Below are positions 43,589 to 57,346 of a stretch of 64,000 nucleotides of DNA, piece after piece. Below the pieces are notes generated by a model. The model had not been told where the DNA came from, made no database searches, and worked only from the letters and a program-made list of their open reading frames with translations. The stretch spans positions 2,480,001-2,544,000 of the forward strand of contig NZ_CP082322.1 of the NCBI RefSeq assembly GCF_019884725.1, written 5' to 3'. Numbering within the stretch: the stretch's first letter is position 1; each line of letters starts with the position of its first letter. Source of the DNA: Leucobacter tenebrionis (lineage in GTDB: Bacteria; Actinomycetota; Actinomycetes; Actinomycetales; Microbacteriaceae). The position numbers and the translations under genes are program-made.

Positions 43589-44494
43589 TCACTCGGCGAG
43601 ACGGTCGCCGCGCCCGTACTCCTCTTTGACGATGCGCAGATTGGTCCAGGTGCGGATCGCGGTGATCTCGGGGCTCGCCCGCAGCTGATCGGAGAGGTCG
43701 AGCAACTGCTCGACGGAATCGGCGGAGAACGTGGCGATCAGTTCGTGGGCGCCGATGGTCACGGCGAGGAACTCGGGCTCGAGGCTGCGCACCCGTTCGA
43801 GCGCCGCCTGCAGTTCGCCGCGCACCTGGATGCCGACGCCGAGCGTCGGCACTCCGGGGGCGTTGCGGCGCACGGGGATGCCGACGACCTTGACCGCGTT
43901 GTGCTGCACGAGGCGCCTGAGGTGCAGGCGGGCCCCGCTCGGAGACACCCCGGCGGCCTCGGCCAGATCCAGGAACGAGGCGCGTCCGTCGAGCTGCAGG
44001 TGCCGCACGATCGCCCGGTCGACGGCGTCGAGGCGGAACCCGGCGCGGTCAGTGCGCAGCGGGGAGTAGAGGTTGATCTCGATGCTCTCGTACAGGTGCG
44101 TCTGCATCTCGCGCACCCCGGGGAGCCCGCGGATGCGGTCGAGGGTTTGCTGCAGATGCGGATCCGCCCGCACGCGGATCTCGGCGTCGAGCGGGGCGTC
44201 GCCGCTGATGTCGGCCACGAAGGTGGTCTCCGGCATCGCCACAAGGGCGTCCCTGACCGGGGCGGCCGGCCCGTCGAGGCGCAGTTGGACGTAGCCGAAG
44301 CGCTGCAGGGCGAGGAGATCGGGGCTCACCGACACGGTGAAGGCGATCTCCTCGTGCTCCACCGCCCGCTGCACGATCTGGGTGACGCGCTTGCGGGTGA
44401 TGCCGAGCGACTCCGCGATGCGGGTGTAGCTCGCCCGCCCGTTCTCGCGCAGCGCCTTGAGCACCTGGGGTGCGATGGGATCTCGGTGCTCCAC
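43589..44494 (-). CDS. Lrp/AsnC-family regulator with two HTH-effector units
   Basis: The 301-aa protein is about twice the usual Lrp length. It has a first HTH (about 10-50, YTRIAESLGITRKRVTQIV), a first effector-like domain (about 60-145), a second HTH (about 160-205, FLDLAEAAGVSPSGARLHL) and a second effector domain. Such tandem Lrp proteins occur in actinobacteria and usually control the adjacent divergent operon. Here that is the APC permease and alcohol dehydrogenase. The GTG start has only a weak GAAGA signal. Confidence 0.87.
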   Translation of the reverse strand: MEHRDPIAPQVLKALRENGRASYTRIAESLGITRKRVTQIVQRAVEHEEIAFTVSVSPDLLALQRFGYVQLRLDGPAAPVRDALVAMPETTFVADISGDAPLDAEIRVRADPHLQQTLDRIRGLPGVREMQTHLYESIEINLYSPLRTDRAGFRLDAVDRAIVRHLQLDGRASFLDLAEAAGVSPSGARLHLRRLVQHNAVKVVGIPVRRNAPGVPTLGVGIQVRGELQAALERVRSLEPEFLAVTIGAHELIATFSADSVEQLLDLSDQLRASPEITAIRTWTNLRIVKEEYGRGDRLAE

Positions 44495-44550
44495 GGTCTT
44501 CGAATCTCTCGGCTCGGGCGGGCCGTTTCACGATGGATCGACCCTGATAT

Positions 44551-44582
44551 CCACCGATTCTCTCATGATTCGAGAAAGGTGG
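44551..44582. promoter_or_regulatory. candidate Lrp-family operator
   Basis: CCACCGATTCTC and GAGAAAGGTGG form an imperfect inverted repeat around TCATGATTC. It contains TTCTCTCATG, which also occurs at 48073-48082 in front of the agmatinase gene. Confidence 0.5.
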
Positions 44583-44624
44583 GGACGTAAACGCAGAGCA
44601 CCGCGAATATCTCTCCGTTTTCGG

Positions 44625-44653
44625 TTCTCATCACCGAGCATCCCGTCTACTGT
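44625..44653 (+). promoter_or_regulatory. predicted promoter of the APC permease operon
   Basis: TTCTCA (44625-44630) and TACTGT (44648-44653) are separated by 17 bp, each with four consensus matches. The candidate operator lies about 45 bp upstream. Confidence 0.4.
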
Positions 44654-44745
44654 CGTGTCTGACCGGGGCCGCGACGGGGCGGAACGGCGCAGTCGCGAGG
44701 CCGCCCCGATCCGTCCATCTCTCAACGACGAAAGGTAGCCCCGAC

Positions 44746-46254
44746 ATGTCCTCCCCCTCACCCTCCTCCGACGACGTCGGCGGCCGGGACGGCGACGCGC
44801 TCGAGCTCGCAGATTACGGGTACCAGCAGGAGCTCAAACGCTCCCTCTCGCTGTGGTCCGTGTTCGCGCTCGGCTTCGCGACCATCTCCCCCGTCGTCGG
44901 TATCTACGCGGTCGTGCAGCTCGGCTTCACGTTCGCAGGCCCGCTGTGGCTCTGGGCTGTGCTGATCGCCTTCGTCGGCCAGTTCTTCGTCGCGACCGTG
45001 TACGCCCAGCTCGCCTCGCAGTTCCCGATGACCGGCGGCGTGTACCAGTGGGTGCGCCGTCTCGCCGGGCCGCGGCTCGGGTGGATGACGGGGTGGGTCT
45101 ATCTCGCGGCGGCCATCGCCTCGCTCTCGACGGTGGCCTACCTCGGCGGAGTCTGGATGAAGGCGCTCGTCGGCGACACCGCGGACAACGCGGGCGGCCT
45201 CGTGCTCTACGGCGCGATCTTCCTCGTCGTCGCTCTGGGAATCAACCTGCTGGGCGTGAACCCGGTGAAGCACTTCCTGAGCGCGGGGATCGTCGCGGAG
45301 GGTGTGGCCTCGATCGTGGTGAGCCTGCTTCTGATCGTCTTCTTCATGCACAACGATCTCGGCACCCTGTTCAGCACCCTCGGCGCCGAGGCGAACGCGG
45401 GCGGGTCGGTGTTCTCGGGCTTCCTCGTCTGCCTCGCGGTCGCGGGCTGGGCGTTCCTCGGCTTCGACGCGACGACCCAGGTCGCCGAGGAAGCTCATGA
45501 GCCGCGCCGCACGGTGCCGCGCGCGATGCTGCGATCCTTCCTGTTCGTCGGCATCACGGTGCTGCTGAGCGGCACCGCCGTGACACTCTCGCTGCAGGAT
45601 CCGGCTCGCGCCGTGAACGGCGAGCTCGCAGACCCGGTGCTCGCCTCGATCACCGAGGCGTTCGGCGGCTGGAGCGAGAAGCCGTTCATCGTCGTCGTGC
45701 TCATCGCGTTCTTCGCCTGCGCCATCTCGATCCAGACCTACATCGGGCGCATGGTCTACAGCTTCGCCCGCGACCGCCAGATCCCCTTCGCGAAGCCGCT
45801 CTCGCGGATCGGGAAGAAGGAGATCCCCCACGTCTCTCTGGTCACCACCGCCGTTCTCGCCGGAGCCGGTCTGCTGCTCGGCCTCAACGGCAACGCCGCG
45901 GCCACGCTGATCTCGTTCGGCTCGGGCGGCTTCTACATCGTCTTCCTGATCGTGGCCTCGGTCGCCCTGTGGGCGCGCCTCACCGGACGCTGGGATCCGA
46001 GCCGCGGATCGTTCAGGCTCGGTCGCTTCGGTCTGGTCGTCAACGTGATCGCCGTGATCTGGCTGCTGTTCGAGGTCGTCAACGTCGCCTGGCCGCGGGT
46101 CGAGCTCGCGCCCGTCGACGGCACCTGGGTGCAGGTGTGGGCCGTGATCCTGGTGTTCAGCGTGCTCATCGTGATCGGGCTGATCTATCTGGCCGTGAAG
46201 AAACCCCATCTCGAAGTCGCGGATCCCGCGCAGAAACAGGAGGTCGCGCGATGA
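44746..46254 (+). CDS. APC-family amino acid/amine permease
   Basis: The 502-aa protein has about twelve membrane segments and APC landmarks: ELKRSLSLWSVFALGFATISP, FPMTGGVYQWVRRLAGPRLG and FLGFDATTQVAEEAHEPRRT. It resembles GABA/choline-type permeases of the superfamily. It likely imports an amine or amino acid handled by the alcohol dehydrogenase and agmatinase genes nearby. AAAGG precedes the ATG. The stop overlaps the dehydrogenase start (ATGA). Confidence 0.88.
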   Translation: MSSPSPSSDDVGGRDGDALELADYGYQQELKRSLSLWSVFALGFATISPVVGIYAVVQLGFTFAGPLWLWAVLIAFVGQFFVATVYAQLASQFPMTGGVYQWVRRLAGPRLGWMTGWVYLAAAIASLSTVAYLGGVWMKALVGDTADNAGGLVLYGAIFLVVALGINLLGVNPVKHFLSAGIVAEGVASIVVSLLLIVFFMHNDLGTLFSTLGAEANAGGSVFSGFLVCLAVAGWAFLGFDATTQVAEEAHEPRRTVPRAMLRSFLFVGITVLLSGTAVTLSLQDPARAVNGELADPVLASITEAFGGWSEKPFIVVVLIAFFACAISIQTYIGRMVYSFARDRQIPFAKPLSRIGKKEIPHVSLVTTAVLAGAGLLLGLNGNAAATLISFGSGGFYIVFLIVASVALWARLTGRWDPSRGSFRLGRFGLVVNVIAVIWLLFEVVNVAWPRVELAPVDGTWVQVWAVILVFSVLIVIGLIYLAVKKPHLEVADPAQKQEVAR

Positions 46255-47366
46255 ACGCCACCGCACCAGCCATCGTCTTCGAACCCGGCGCGGGGCTCCG
46301 CGTCCGCGAGGTATCGGTTCGCGCGCCGCGCGCAGGGGAGGTCGCGGTCGAGATCCGCGCGGCCGGGGTCTGCCACTCCGATCTGCATATCCTGAACGGG
46401 GACTGGCCCGAGGAGCGCCCGCTCGTGCTGGGGCACGAGGCTGCGGGGGTCGTGACGGAGGTCGGCGAAGGCGTCGAGCTGCAGCCGGGCGACCACGTCG
46501 TGCTGTCGTGGTTCGCGCCGTGCGGTCGCTGCGATCGCTGCGCCTCGGGGAAGGCCTGGCTCTGCACCGGCACCCGTGCCGTCGAGAACGTCCTGCCCGA
46601 CGGCGGTACGGCCTTCAGCTCGAACGGCGAAGAGGTGTGGCCGTTCCTCGGCCTCGGCGCCTTCACCGGCACGGTGGTCGTGCCGCGCTCCGCAGCGATC
46701 AAGGTGGCGCCCGAGCTGCCGTTCGAGGTGGGCGCGCTGCTCGGCTGCGCGGTGACCACGGGCGTGGGCGCGGCGGTGAACACCGCGCAGGTGCGTCCCG
46801 GTGAGACGGCGGTGGTCGTCGGCTGCGGGGGCGTCGGGCTCGCGACCATCATGGGTCTGCGCCTGGCCGGGGCGGGCACGATCGTCGCGGTCGATCTCTC
46901 CGCCGAACGGCGCGAGGCCGCCGAGCGCTTCGGCGCGACCGTGACCCTCGACGGGGCGGCGGTCGACGTGGTCGCCTGGTGCCAGGAGCACCTCGGCGGG
47001 GCCGACTACGCCTTCGAGGCGGTCGGCAGCCCGCGCCTCATCGAGCAGCTGCCCGCGATGATCCGGGCGGGCGGGGCGGCCGTGGTCGTGGGCATGCCCC
47101 CGATCGGCGCGAAGGTGCCGATCGACGCCTTCGATCTGGCGGATCAGGGCAAGCGCATCCTCGGCTGCAACTACGGATCGAGCGTCGCCGCGATCGACAT
47201 CCCCCGTCTCGCGGGGCTGTACCTCGCCGGGCGTCTGCCGCTCGACCAGCTCGTGGGTGCGACTCGCCCCCTGCGGGAGGCGGAGCTCGCGTTCGAGGAT
47301 CTCAAGGCCGGTATCGGCCTGCGGGGGATCCTGATCCCCGAGACTGAGACCGAGACCGAGGCCTGA
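46251..47366 (+). CDS. zinc-dependent alcohol dehydrogenase (MDR family)
   Basis: ATG 46251 overlaps the permease stop and follows AGGAGG. The 371-aa enzyme has the catalytic zinc ligands in CHSDLH and GHEAAG, the structural zinc lobe CGRCDRCASGKAWLC, and the NAD fold VVVGCGGVGLATIMGL. It is of the class III-like medium-chain type and should oxidise an alcohol or reduce an aldehyde. In this context an aminoaldehyde or hydroxyamine product is conceivable. The last residues repeat ETETETEA and look disordered. Confidence 0.87.
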   Translation: MNATAPAIVFEPGAGLRVREVSVRAPRAGEVAVEIRAAGVCHSDLHILNGDWPEERPLVLGHEAAGVVTEVGEGVELQPGDHVVLSWFAPCGRCDRCASGKAWLCTGTRAVENVLPDGGTAFSSNGEEVWPFLGLGAFTGTVVVPRSAAIKVAPELPFEVGALLGCAVTTGVGAAVNTAQVRPGETAVVVGCGGVGLATIMGLRLAGAGTIVAVDLSAERREAAERFGATVTLDGAAVDVVAWCQEHLGGADYAFEAVGSPRLIEQLPAMIRAGGAAVVVGMPPIGAKVPIDAFDLADQGKRILGCNYGSSVAAIDIPRLAGLYLAGRLPLDQLVGATRPLREAELAFEDLKAGIGLRGILIPETETETEA

Positions 47367-47373
47367 TCCGGAT

Positions 47374-47408
47374 CGGGTGGTCCCGCCCGTTGCGGGCGGG
47401 ACCACCCG
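47374..47408. terminator. convergent hairpin terminator
   Basis: CGGGTGGTCCCGCCCG and GGGCGGGACCACCCG form a nearly perfect stem around TTGC, between the dehydrogenase and the convergent XRE-cupin gene. Confidence 0.8.
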
Positions 47409-47990
47409 CTATGCCGATCCGCTCCACGCCGCGGGCACCAGCACCCACACCACCTCGGCCCCGGCCTCCCCGGTGCGCCAGCTGTGCGGAGTGCGGCCCG
47501 GGAAGGTCAGCGTGTCCCCGGCGTCCAGCGTCTCCTCGCGGCCCGCGAACACCAGGCTCACGGTGCCGGCGATCACATGCATCGTCTCGACGCTGCAGTT
47601 GACGGTGTAGAGCTCGTCGCCCCCGCTCGCGTGCGGTTTCAGGGACGAGCGCAGCAGCTGCACCCGCTCCTCCGTGCGGGGAGTGACCAGCCGTTCGTCG
47701 GCGCCCGAGCCGCCCATGTTGATGCGGGGCGCGTCGGCGAGGGCGACTCGCTGCATGTCGGGGGCCTCGAACAGGTTGCCGACGGGAAGCGAGAGCGCCT
47801 GGCAGATCTGCACGAGCGTGGGCACGCTCGGCATGGTGTCGTCGCGTTCGATGCGGCTGAGGAAGCCCTTCGTCAAGCCGGTCGCCCCGGCGAGCTGCTC
47901 GAGCGTCATCGCCTGGGCGAGGCGGGAGGAGCGCAGCTGGGCGCCGATCCGCACCGGCGTCTCGTCGGCCGTGGGGTGCACGGGTCGCAT
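47409..47990 (-). CDS. XRE-family regulator with C-terminal cupin domain
   Basis: The 193-aa protein has a Cro/C1-type HTH (about 14-68, MTLEQLAGATGLTKGFLSRI) and a cupin sensor domain (about 120-188, DAGDTLTFPGRTPHSW). Regulators of this plan, such as PuuR, often sense small amines or their breakdown products and repress adjacent catabolic genes. The divergent agmatinase gene is the obvious target. A GAGGGAGAA ribosome-binding site precedes the ATG. Confidence 0.88.
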   Translation of the reverse strand: MRPVHPTADETPVRIGAQLRSSRLAQAMTLEQLAGATGLTKGFLSRIERDDTMPSVPTLVQICQALSLPVGNLFEAPDMQRVALADAPRINMGGSGADERLVTPRTEERVQLLRSSLKPHASGGDELYTVNCSVETMHVIAGTVSLVFAGREETLDAGDTLTFPGRTPHSWRTGEAGAEVVWVLVPAAWSGSA

Positions 47991-48033
47991 GGCATTCTCC
48001 CTCTTCGCTGTCGGGCGGATCCCGGTCGTGTCG

Positions 48034-48063
48034 TTGACCTTGCGGGACGCTCCAGCCTATAGT
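48034..48063 (+). promoter_or_regulatory. predicted promoter of the agmatinase operon
   Basis: TTGACC (48034-48039) and TATAGT (48058-48063) are separated by 18 bp, each with five of six consensus matches. This is one of the strongest sigma-70-type promoters in the window. Transcription would begin near 48070. Confidence 0.75.
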
Positions 48064-48102
48064 GAGTGCAAGTTCTCTCATGGAACTCGCATGTTTACTA
48101 TA
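48058..48102. promoter_or_regulatory. long interrupted inverted repeat over the agmatinase -10, candidate operator
   Basis: TATAGT (48058-48063) is mirrored by ACTATA (48097-48102). Inside, GCAAGTTC (48068-48075) is mirrored by GAACTCGC (48083-48090) with one mismatch. A regulator bound here would cover the -10 and the transcription start. XRE-cupin and Lrp proteins are both candidates. Confidence 0.6.
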
Positions 48103-48128
48103 AGACAACTTCGAAAGGAAGTGGGAAC

Positions 48129-49076
48129 GTGACCGACCACACCCCCCAGGGGCCCGTCGACGCCAGCCTCACCCCGCGCTACGCCGGAATCGCAACCTTC
48201 GCCAAGCTGCCGCGCATCGAGGACGTACCCGCTGCCGACATCGCGGTCGTCGGCGTCCCCTTCGACACCGGCGTCAGCTTCCGCCCGGGCGCTCGCTTCG
48301 GTCCCTCGCACGTGCGCGAGGCCTCGCGTCTCCTGCGCCCCTACAACCCGGCGCAGGACATCTCTCCGTTCGCCCGCAAGCAGGTCGTCGACGCCGGTGA
48401 CATCGTGGCGAACCCGTTCAGCCTCGATGAGGCCGTGCGCCAGGTCGAGGAGGCCGCGACCGAACTCGGCGAGAAGGTCGACAAGATCGTCACGATCGGC
48501 GGCGACCACACGATCGCACTGCCGCTGCTACGCGCCATCAACAAGAAGCACGGGCCGGTCGCGGTGCTGCACTTCGACGCCCACCTCGACACCTGGGACA
48601 CCTACTTCGGCGCTCCCACGACGCACGGCACCCCCTTCCGCCGCGCATCGGAGGAGGGCCTCATCGATCTCACCGCCTCGATGCACGGCGGCACCCGCGG
48701 CCCCCTCTACGGCAAGAGCGACCTCGAGGACGATGTGAAGCTCGGCTTCCAGATCGTCACCAGCGAGTTCATCGAGGAGCACGGGATCCCCGCCGCGCTT
48801 GAGAAGATCCGCGAGCGCGTGGGCGATAAGCCGCTCTACATCTCGATCGACATCGATGTGCTGGATCCCTCGCACGCGCCGGGCACCGGCACGCCCGAGG
48901 CAGGCGGTCTCACCAGCCGCGAGATGCTCCGACTCATCCGCGGCCTCGCCGATCTGCAGATCGTGGGCGCCGACGTCGTCGAGGTCGCCCCGGCCTACGA
49001 CCACGCGCAGATCACCGCCGTCGCCGCGAGCCACGTCGTGTACGAGCTCGTGAGCGCCATGGCCGGACGCGACTGA
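48129..49076 (+). CDS. agmatinase-family ureohydrolase
   Basis: GTG 48129 follows GAAAGGAAGTGG. The 315-aa enzyme has the binuclear manganese motifs GGDHT, DAHLDTW and [16 protein letters not shown] of the arginase/agmatinase family. It would hydrolyse a guanidino compound, giving urea and an amine: agmatine to putrescine, or guanidinobutyrate and related substrates. The family annotation alone cannot choose. Partnership with an NTF2-like protein and an NCS1 permease differs from the usual spe operon and hints at a substrate other than agmatine. Confidence 0.88.
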   Translation: MTDHTPQGPVDASLTPRYAGIATFAKLPRIEDVPAADIAVVGVPFDTGVSFRPGARFGPSHVREASRLLRPYNPAQDISPFARKQVVDAGDIVANPFSLDEAVRQVEEAATELGEKVDKIVTIGGDHTIALPLLRAINKKHGPVAVLHFDAHLDTWDTYFGAPTTHGTPFRRASEEGLIDLTASMHGGTRGPLYGKSDLEDDVKLGFQIVTSEFIEEHGIPAALEKIRERVGDKPLYISIDIDVLDPSHAPGTGTPEAGGLTSREMLRLIRGLADLQIVGADVVEVAPAYDHAQITAVAASHVVYELVSAMAGRD

Positions 49077-49086
49077 TCCGCACGGA

Positions 49087-49129
49087 CGGGTGCGCGGGAT
49101 CGGTGCCGGTCGCCGATCCCGCGCACCCG
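49087..49129 (+). terminator. 17-bp-stem hairpin between the agmatinase and NTF2-like genes
   Basis: CGGGTGCGCGGGATCGG pairs perfectly with CCGATCCCGCGCACCCG. It lacks a T-tract. It may attenuate readthrough into the downstream two genes. Confidence 0.65.
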
Positions 49130-49190
49130 GCAGACGCGGGTGCCGATCCGCGATCCTCCAATCGAACCAAGAATCCAAGGGAGCATTCGC

Positions 49191-49598
49191 ATGCGCACCC
49201 CCACAGAGGCCGAGGTGCTCGCCGCGGCCGACGCCATCATCGAGGCGTTCGCCGCAACCGATACCGACGCTTACTTCGCCGGGTTCGCCCCGGACGCCAG
49301 CTTCGTGTTCCACCCCGAGCCGGCCCGCCTGAACTCCCGCGCCGAGTACGAAGCGCTCTGGGCGGGATGGCTCGCCTCCGGATGGCGAGTCACGGCCTGC
49401 AGCTCCAGTGAGCGTCTCGTGCAGACCTTCCCCGGCGGAGCGGTGTTCAGCCACACCGTCGCGACGAGCATCGACTCCGCAGACGGCCCCGACTCGTACG
49501 TCGAGCGCGAGAGCATCATCTTCCGGTCGGTCGAGGACGGACTCGAGGCCATCCACGAGCACCTCTCGACCGTGCCGACCGAGGAGGGCGCGGCGTGA
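49191..49598 (+). CDS. NTF2-like (SnoaL/DUF4440-type) protein
   Basis: The 135-aa protein has the cone-shaped NTF2-like fold signature, with an N-terminal helix (EVLAAADAIIEAFAATDTDAYF), then FAPDASFVFHPEPARLNSRAEYEALW. Such small proteins act as isomerases, hydrolases or binding partners; no catalytic dyad is certain here. GGGAG precedes the ATG. The stop overlaps the permease start (GTGA), so it is coupled to transport of the compound. Confidence 0.8.
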   Translation: MRTPTEAEVLAAADAIIEAFAATDTDAYFAGFAPDASFVFHPEPARLNSRAEYEALWAGWLASGWRVTACSSSERLVQTFPGGAVFSHTVATSIDSADGPDSYVERESIIFRSVEDGLEAIHEHLSTVPTEEGAA

Positions 49599-51019
49599 CC
49601 TCTCCCGAGACGATGGCCGTCAGCCTCGACGGCCACGATGACTCCGCTGGGCCGGTCCGCGGCACGCAATCGCTGCTGAGGATCGCGATGATCTGGTTGG
49701 CGGCGAACCTCGTCGTCACCACCCTGCTGACCGGCACCCTGTTCACGCCGGCGGTCTCGTTCGGCACGGCATCGGCCATGATTGTGGTCGGCACCCTCAT
49801 CGGCGTCGTGGTGCTGGTGCTGATCGGCAACATGGGTACTCGCACCGGCCTGCCGACCATGGCGCTCACGCGCGGATCGTTCGGCATTCGCGGCAGCCTG
49901 CTCCCCGCGGCCGCGAACCTCATCATCCTGATGGGGTGGAGTTGGGTGCAGGCCATGCTCGCGGGGGTCACCGTCAACTACCTCGTGCACGAGGCGACCG
50001 GGTTCTCGAACCCGATGCTCTTCTCGGCGATCTGCCAGGCCATCGTCGTGGTGCTCGCGATCTTCGGTCACACGGGCATCTCGCGGGTCGAGCCGTGGCT
50101 GGCGCTCGCGATCCTCGTGGTCATGGGCTTCGTCTTCGCGGCCGCGTTCGGCGCCTTCAGCCCGGCCGAGTTCGCCGCGATCCCGGTCGACGCGTCCCTG
50201 GGCGGCACCCCGTTCATCACACTCGACATGGTCATCGCGACCGCGATCTCGTGGACGGTGCTCTCGGCCGACATGAACCGGCACGCGAAGAGCAGCACCG
50301 CCGGGATCGTCGGATCGGGGATCGGCTACACCCTGTCGACGTCGATCTCGATGTTCCTGGGCCTGGTCGCCTTCAGCGCCGTGCTGCTGCGCGGGCACGA
50401 GGCGATCCCGTTCGACCCGTCTGTGATCGTGGCGGAGTTCGGGTGGCCGCTCGGCATCGCGATCTTCCTGTCGGTGATGGCGACGAACACGATGGTGGTG
50501 TTCGGCATGGTCACCTCGGTGGTCAACGCTCAGTCGAAGTGGCACCTCAGGTTCCTGCCCACCGCGATCGTGCTCGGCGTGATCTCGGTGATCGGTTCGA
50601 CCTTCCTGGGGCTGCTGAATCAGTTCACCGACTTCCTGTTCGTCATCAGCGCGTTCTTCGTGCCGGTCTTCGCGATCATGATCGCCGATTACTACCTGCT
50701 GAAGCGCCGCGGGTACTCGCGGCAGATCCTGCACGAGCGGCCGGAGAGCCGGTACTGGTACGCGGGCGGCGTGAACTGGATCGCCGTGGGGGTCTGGGTG
50801 ATCGGCGCGGCGCTGTCGTACGTGCTCGCCTATGTGGTGCCGAGCCCGATCGGCGCGAACATCCCGGCGTTCGCGGTGAGCTTCCTGCTGTACCTGGGGC
50901 TCATGGTGCTGATCGGAAGGGGCGGTGCGCTGGGGCTTCGGGATCCGCGCGACGCGAATCCCACCGGGCACCTGCTCGACGGCGCCGACGAGACCGCCGC
51001 GCTGCGACTGGAAGGCTGA
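49595..51019 (+). CDS. NCS1-family permease (cytosine/purine permease-like)
   Basis: The 474-aa protein has about twelve membrane segments and NCS1 landmarks such as LIGNMGTRTGLPTMALTRGSFG, shown by its key GLPTMALTRGSFG part, and WVQAMLAGVTVNYLV. NCS1 proteins import nucleobases, hydantoins, allantoin or related nitrogen compounds. Being coupled to the NTF2-like gene and downstream of the agmatinase-family gene, it probably imports the guanidino substrate or a precursor. The GTG at 49595 overlaps the preceding stop. Confidence 0.87.
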   Translation: MTSPETMAVSLDGHDDSAGPVRGTQSLLRIAMIWLAANLVVTTLLTGTLFTPAVSFGTASAMIVVGTLIGVVVLVLIGNMGTRTGLPTMALTRGSFGIRGSLLPAAANLIILMGWSWVQAMLAGVTVNYLVHEATGFSNPMLFSAICQAIVVVLAIFGHTGISRVEPWLALAILVVMGFVFAAAFGAFSPAEFAAIPVDASLGGTPFITLDMVIATAISWTVLSADMNRHAKSSTAGIVGSGIGYTLSTSISMFLGLVAFSAVLLRGHEAIPFDPSVIVAEFGWPLGIAIFLSVMATNTMVVFGMVTSVVNAQSKWHLRFLPTAIVLGVISVIGSTFLGLLNQFTDFLFVISAFFVPVFAIMIADYYLLKRRGYSRQILHERPESRYWYAGGVNWIAVGVWVIGAALSYVLAYVVPSPIGANIPAFAVSFLLYLGLMVLIGRGGALGLRDPRDANPTGHLLDGADETAALRLEG

Positions 51020-51120
51020 GCGCGACTCCGTGGGCGGGCCCGCGCTTCATGCTCTGCCCTGTCTCTTCGAGCGTGCCCGCCCATCCCTGAACCCGCCGAG
51101 CCCCGTTTCGGATCCCGCCG

Positions 51121-51157
51121 CGCCCCGTCCCCTGAGTCTGTCGAAGGGGGCGGGGCG
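51121..51157 (+). terminator. terminator of the NCS1 operon, repeat copy B
   Basis: CGCCCCGTCCCCT pairs with AGGGGGCGGGGCG (one G-U pair) around GAGTCTGTCGA; TTCGCGTTCTTCG follows. The core matches the repeat at 34454. Confidence 0.7.
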
Positions 51158-51453
51158 TTCGCGTTCTTCGTGTGCTTGGGCGCGGCGGGACGGCGCGCCC
51201 GGGGTGCGCGTCTGGAGGTGCGGAGGGGGTGGGTTTTGAGTGTTGCAGCGCTGTTGAGTGCTGGTGTGGGGTGGTGTTTGTTTGGGGGTGGGTTTGGCGG
51301 TTTGGTGCGGGGACACGCCCGGGGTGTGTGTGGTTGTTGTGGTGGGTGGGGGTTGGGCGTAATGTATTCCCTTGTCAGCGCGACGGAGCGGGACGCGGAA
51401 GCGGCCCGGATCGGTTGCGAATCGGATCTCACGAGGATCACCCCGCGAGGGAC

Positions 51454-51482
51454 TTGATGAAGTCTGCTCGGGAGTGTAAAGT
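51454..51482 (+). promoter_or_regulatory. predicted rrn promoter
   Basis: TTGATG (51454-51459) and TAAAGT (51477-51482) are separated by 17 bp. The predicted start near 51489 lies about 345 nt before the 16S gene. Further promoters upstream are possible. Confidence 0.6.
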
Positions 51483-51642
51483 GAGACTCTCGATCTCACC
51501 ACTGAGGTCTCATCCCGATGAGGATGGGATTCTGATGCTCGTTCGTCTGAACGAGTCGGATTTGCGTGGAGCAGGTTCGGGTGGTAAGTTGGACAGGTTG
51601 CTGTTCGGAAGGCCGTTGGGTTGGTACGGGTGGTGTCTGGTC

Positions 51643-51660
51643 TTTGAGAACTCAATAGTG
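51643..51660 (+). promoter_or_regulatory. conserved rRNA leader box
   Basis: TTTGAGAACTCAATAGTG matches the leader element found before actinobacterial rRNA genes, linked to antitermination and precursor processing. A related sequence precedes 23S at 53681. Confidence 0.6.
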
Positions 51661-51832
51661 TGCACTTGATTGTTTTATGCCAATTATTTTGTTGCCGGCA
51701 TTGACTGTTGTGGTTGGTGTTGGTGATGTTTTTTGGACAATGGATTGAATGTCAGTTGATGTTTGGTCTTTTTTGTCAGGTCAGACTCGTGAGCGCGGCG
51801 GCTTATTCCGTTGTCGTGTTCGCATTTGTTTT

Positions 51833-56999
<5,167 letters not shown>

Positions 57000-57041
57000 A
57001 CACCCCACCCCCCAGGGGGGTGAGCATGCAAATGTAACGAT

Positions 57042-57069
57042 GATTCGCGTCCACTTTGTGGTTCCCAAC
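57042..57069 (+). promoter_or_regulatory. 23S processing stem, right arm
   Basis: GATTCGCGTCCACTTTGTGG continuing with TTCCCAAC is the partner of 53680-53706 and ends about 50 nt before 5S. Confidence 0.7.
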
Positions 57070-57118
57070 AGACGGCCCACACCCCCACACACTCGGGGTG
57101 TGTCGACATGTTGACAGA

Positions 57119-57237
57119 GTTACGGCGGCCATAGCGTCAGGGAAACGCCCGGACACATTCCGAACCCGGAAGCTAAGACTGACAGCGCCAATGGTACTGC
57201 GAGGGGGACCTCGTGGGAGAGTAGGACACCGCCGGAC
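57119..57237 (+). rRNA. rrf: 5S ribosomal RNA
   Basis: GTTACGGCGGCCATAGCG at the start pairs with CACCGCCGGAC at the end. The loop sequence CGAACCCGGAAGCTAAG is the standard 5S core. The length is about 119 nt. Confidence 0.95.
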
Positions 57238-57246
57238 ACCCATTAA

Positions 57247-57300
57247 TTGAGGGTCGTACCAGTGAACGCCGAAGACGGCACCCACCGGTACGACCCTCAA
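57247..57300 (+). terminator. rrn operon terminator
   Basis: TTGAGGGTCGTACC pairs perfectly with GGTACGACCCTCAA across a 26-nt loop that contains a second small hairpin (GCCG-AAGA-CGGC). Confidence 0.8.
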
Positions 57301-57346
57301 CACATTCATAGACTTAATTCGATAGCGCATTTTCGGGAGGCACTCC

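Larger units (their letters stand above)
51158..51832 (+). other. rrn promoter and leader region
   Basis: No protein gene is supported. A GT-rich stretch (about 51225-51360) on the plus strand precedes the predicted rrn promoter at 51454, and the leader carries the conserved actinobacterial TTTGAGAACTCAATAGTG box at 51643. Confidence 0.6.

Noticed and set aside
47991-48128. Guanidine riboswitch before the agmatinase-family gene
   Set aside because: The predicted leader is only about 60 nt and its dyads look like protein sites. No paired ACGR hairpin loops or ykkC-type core are visible.
51158-51457. Small open frames in the GT-rich stretch upstream of rrn
   Set aside because: They lack start signals and normal codon bias; the region is better explained as promoter-proximal noncoding DNA.
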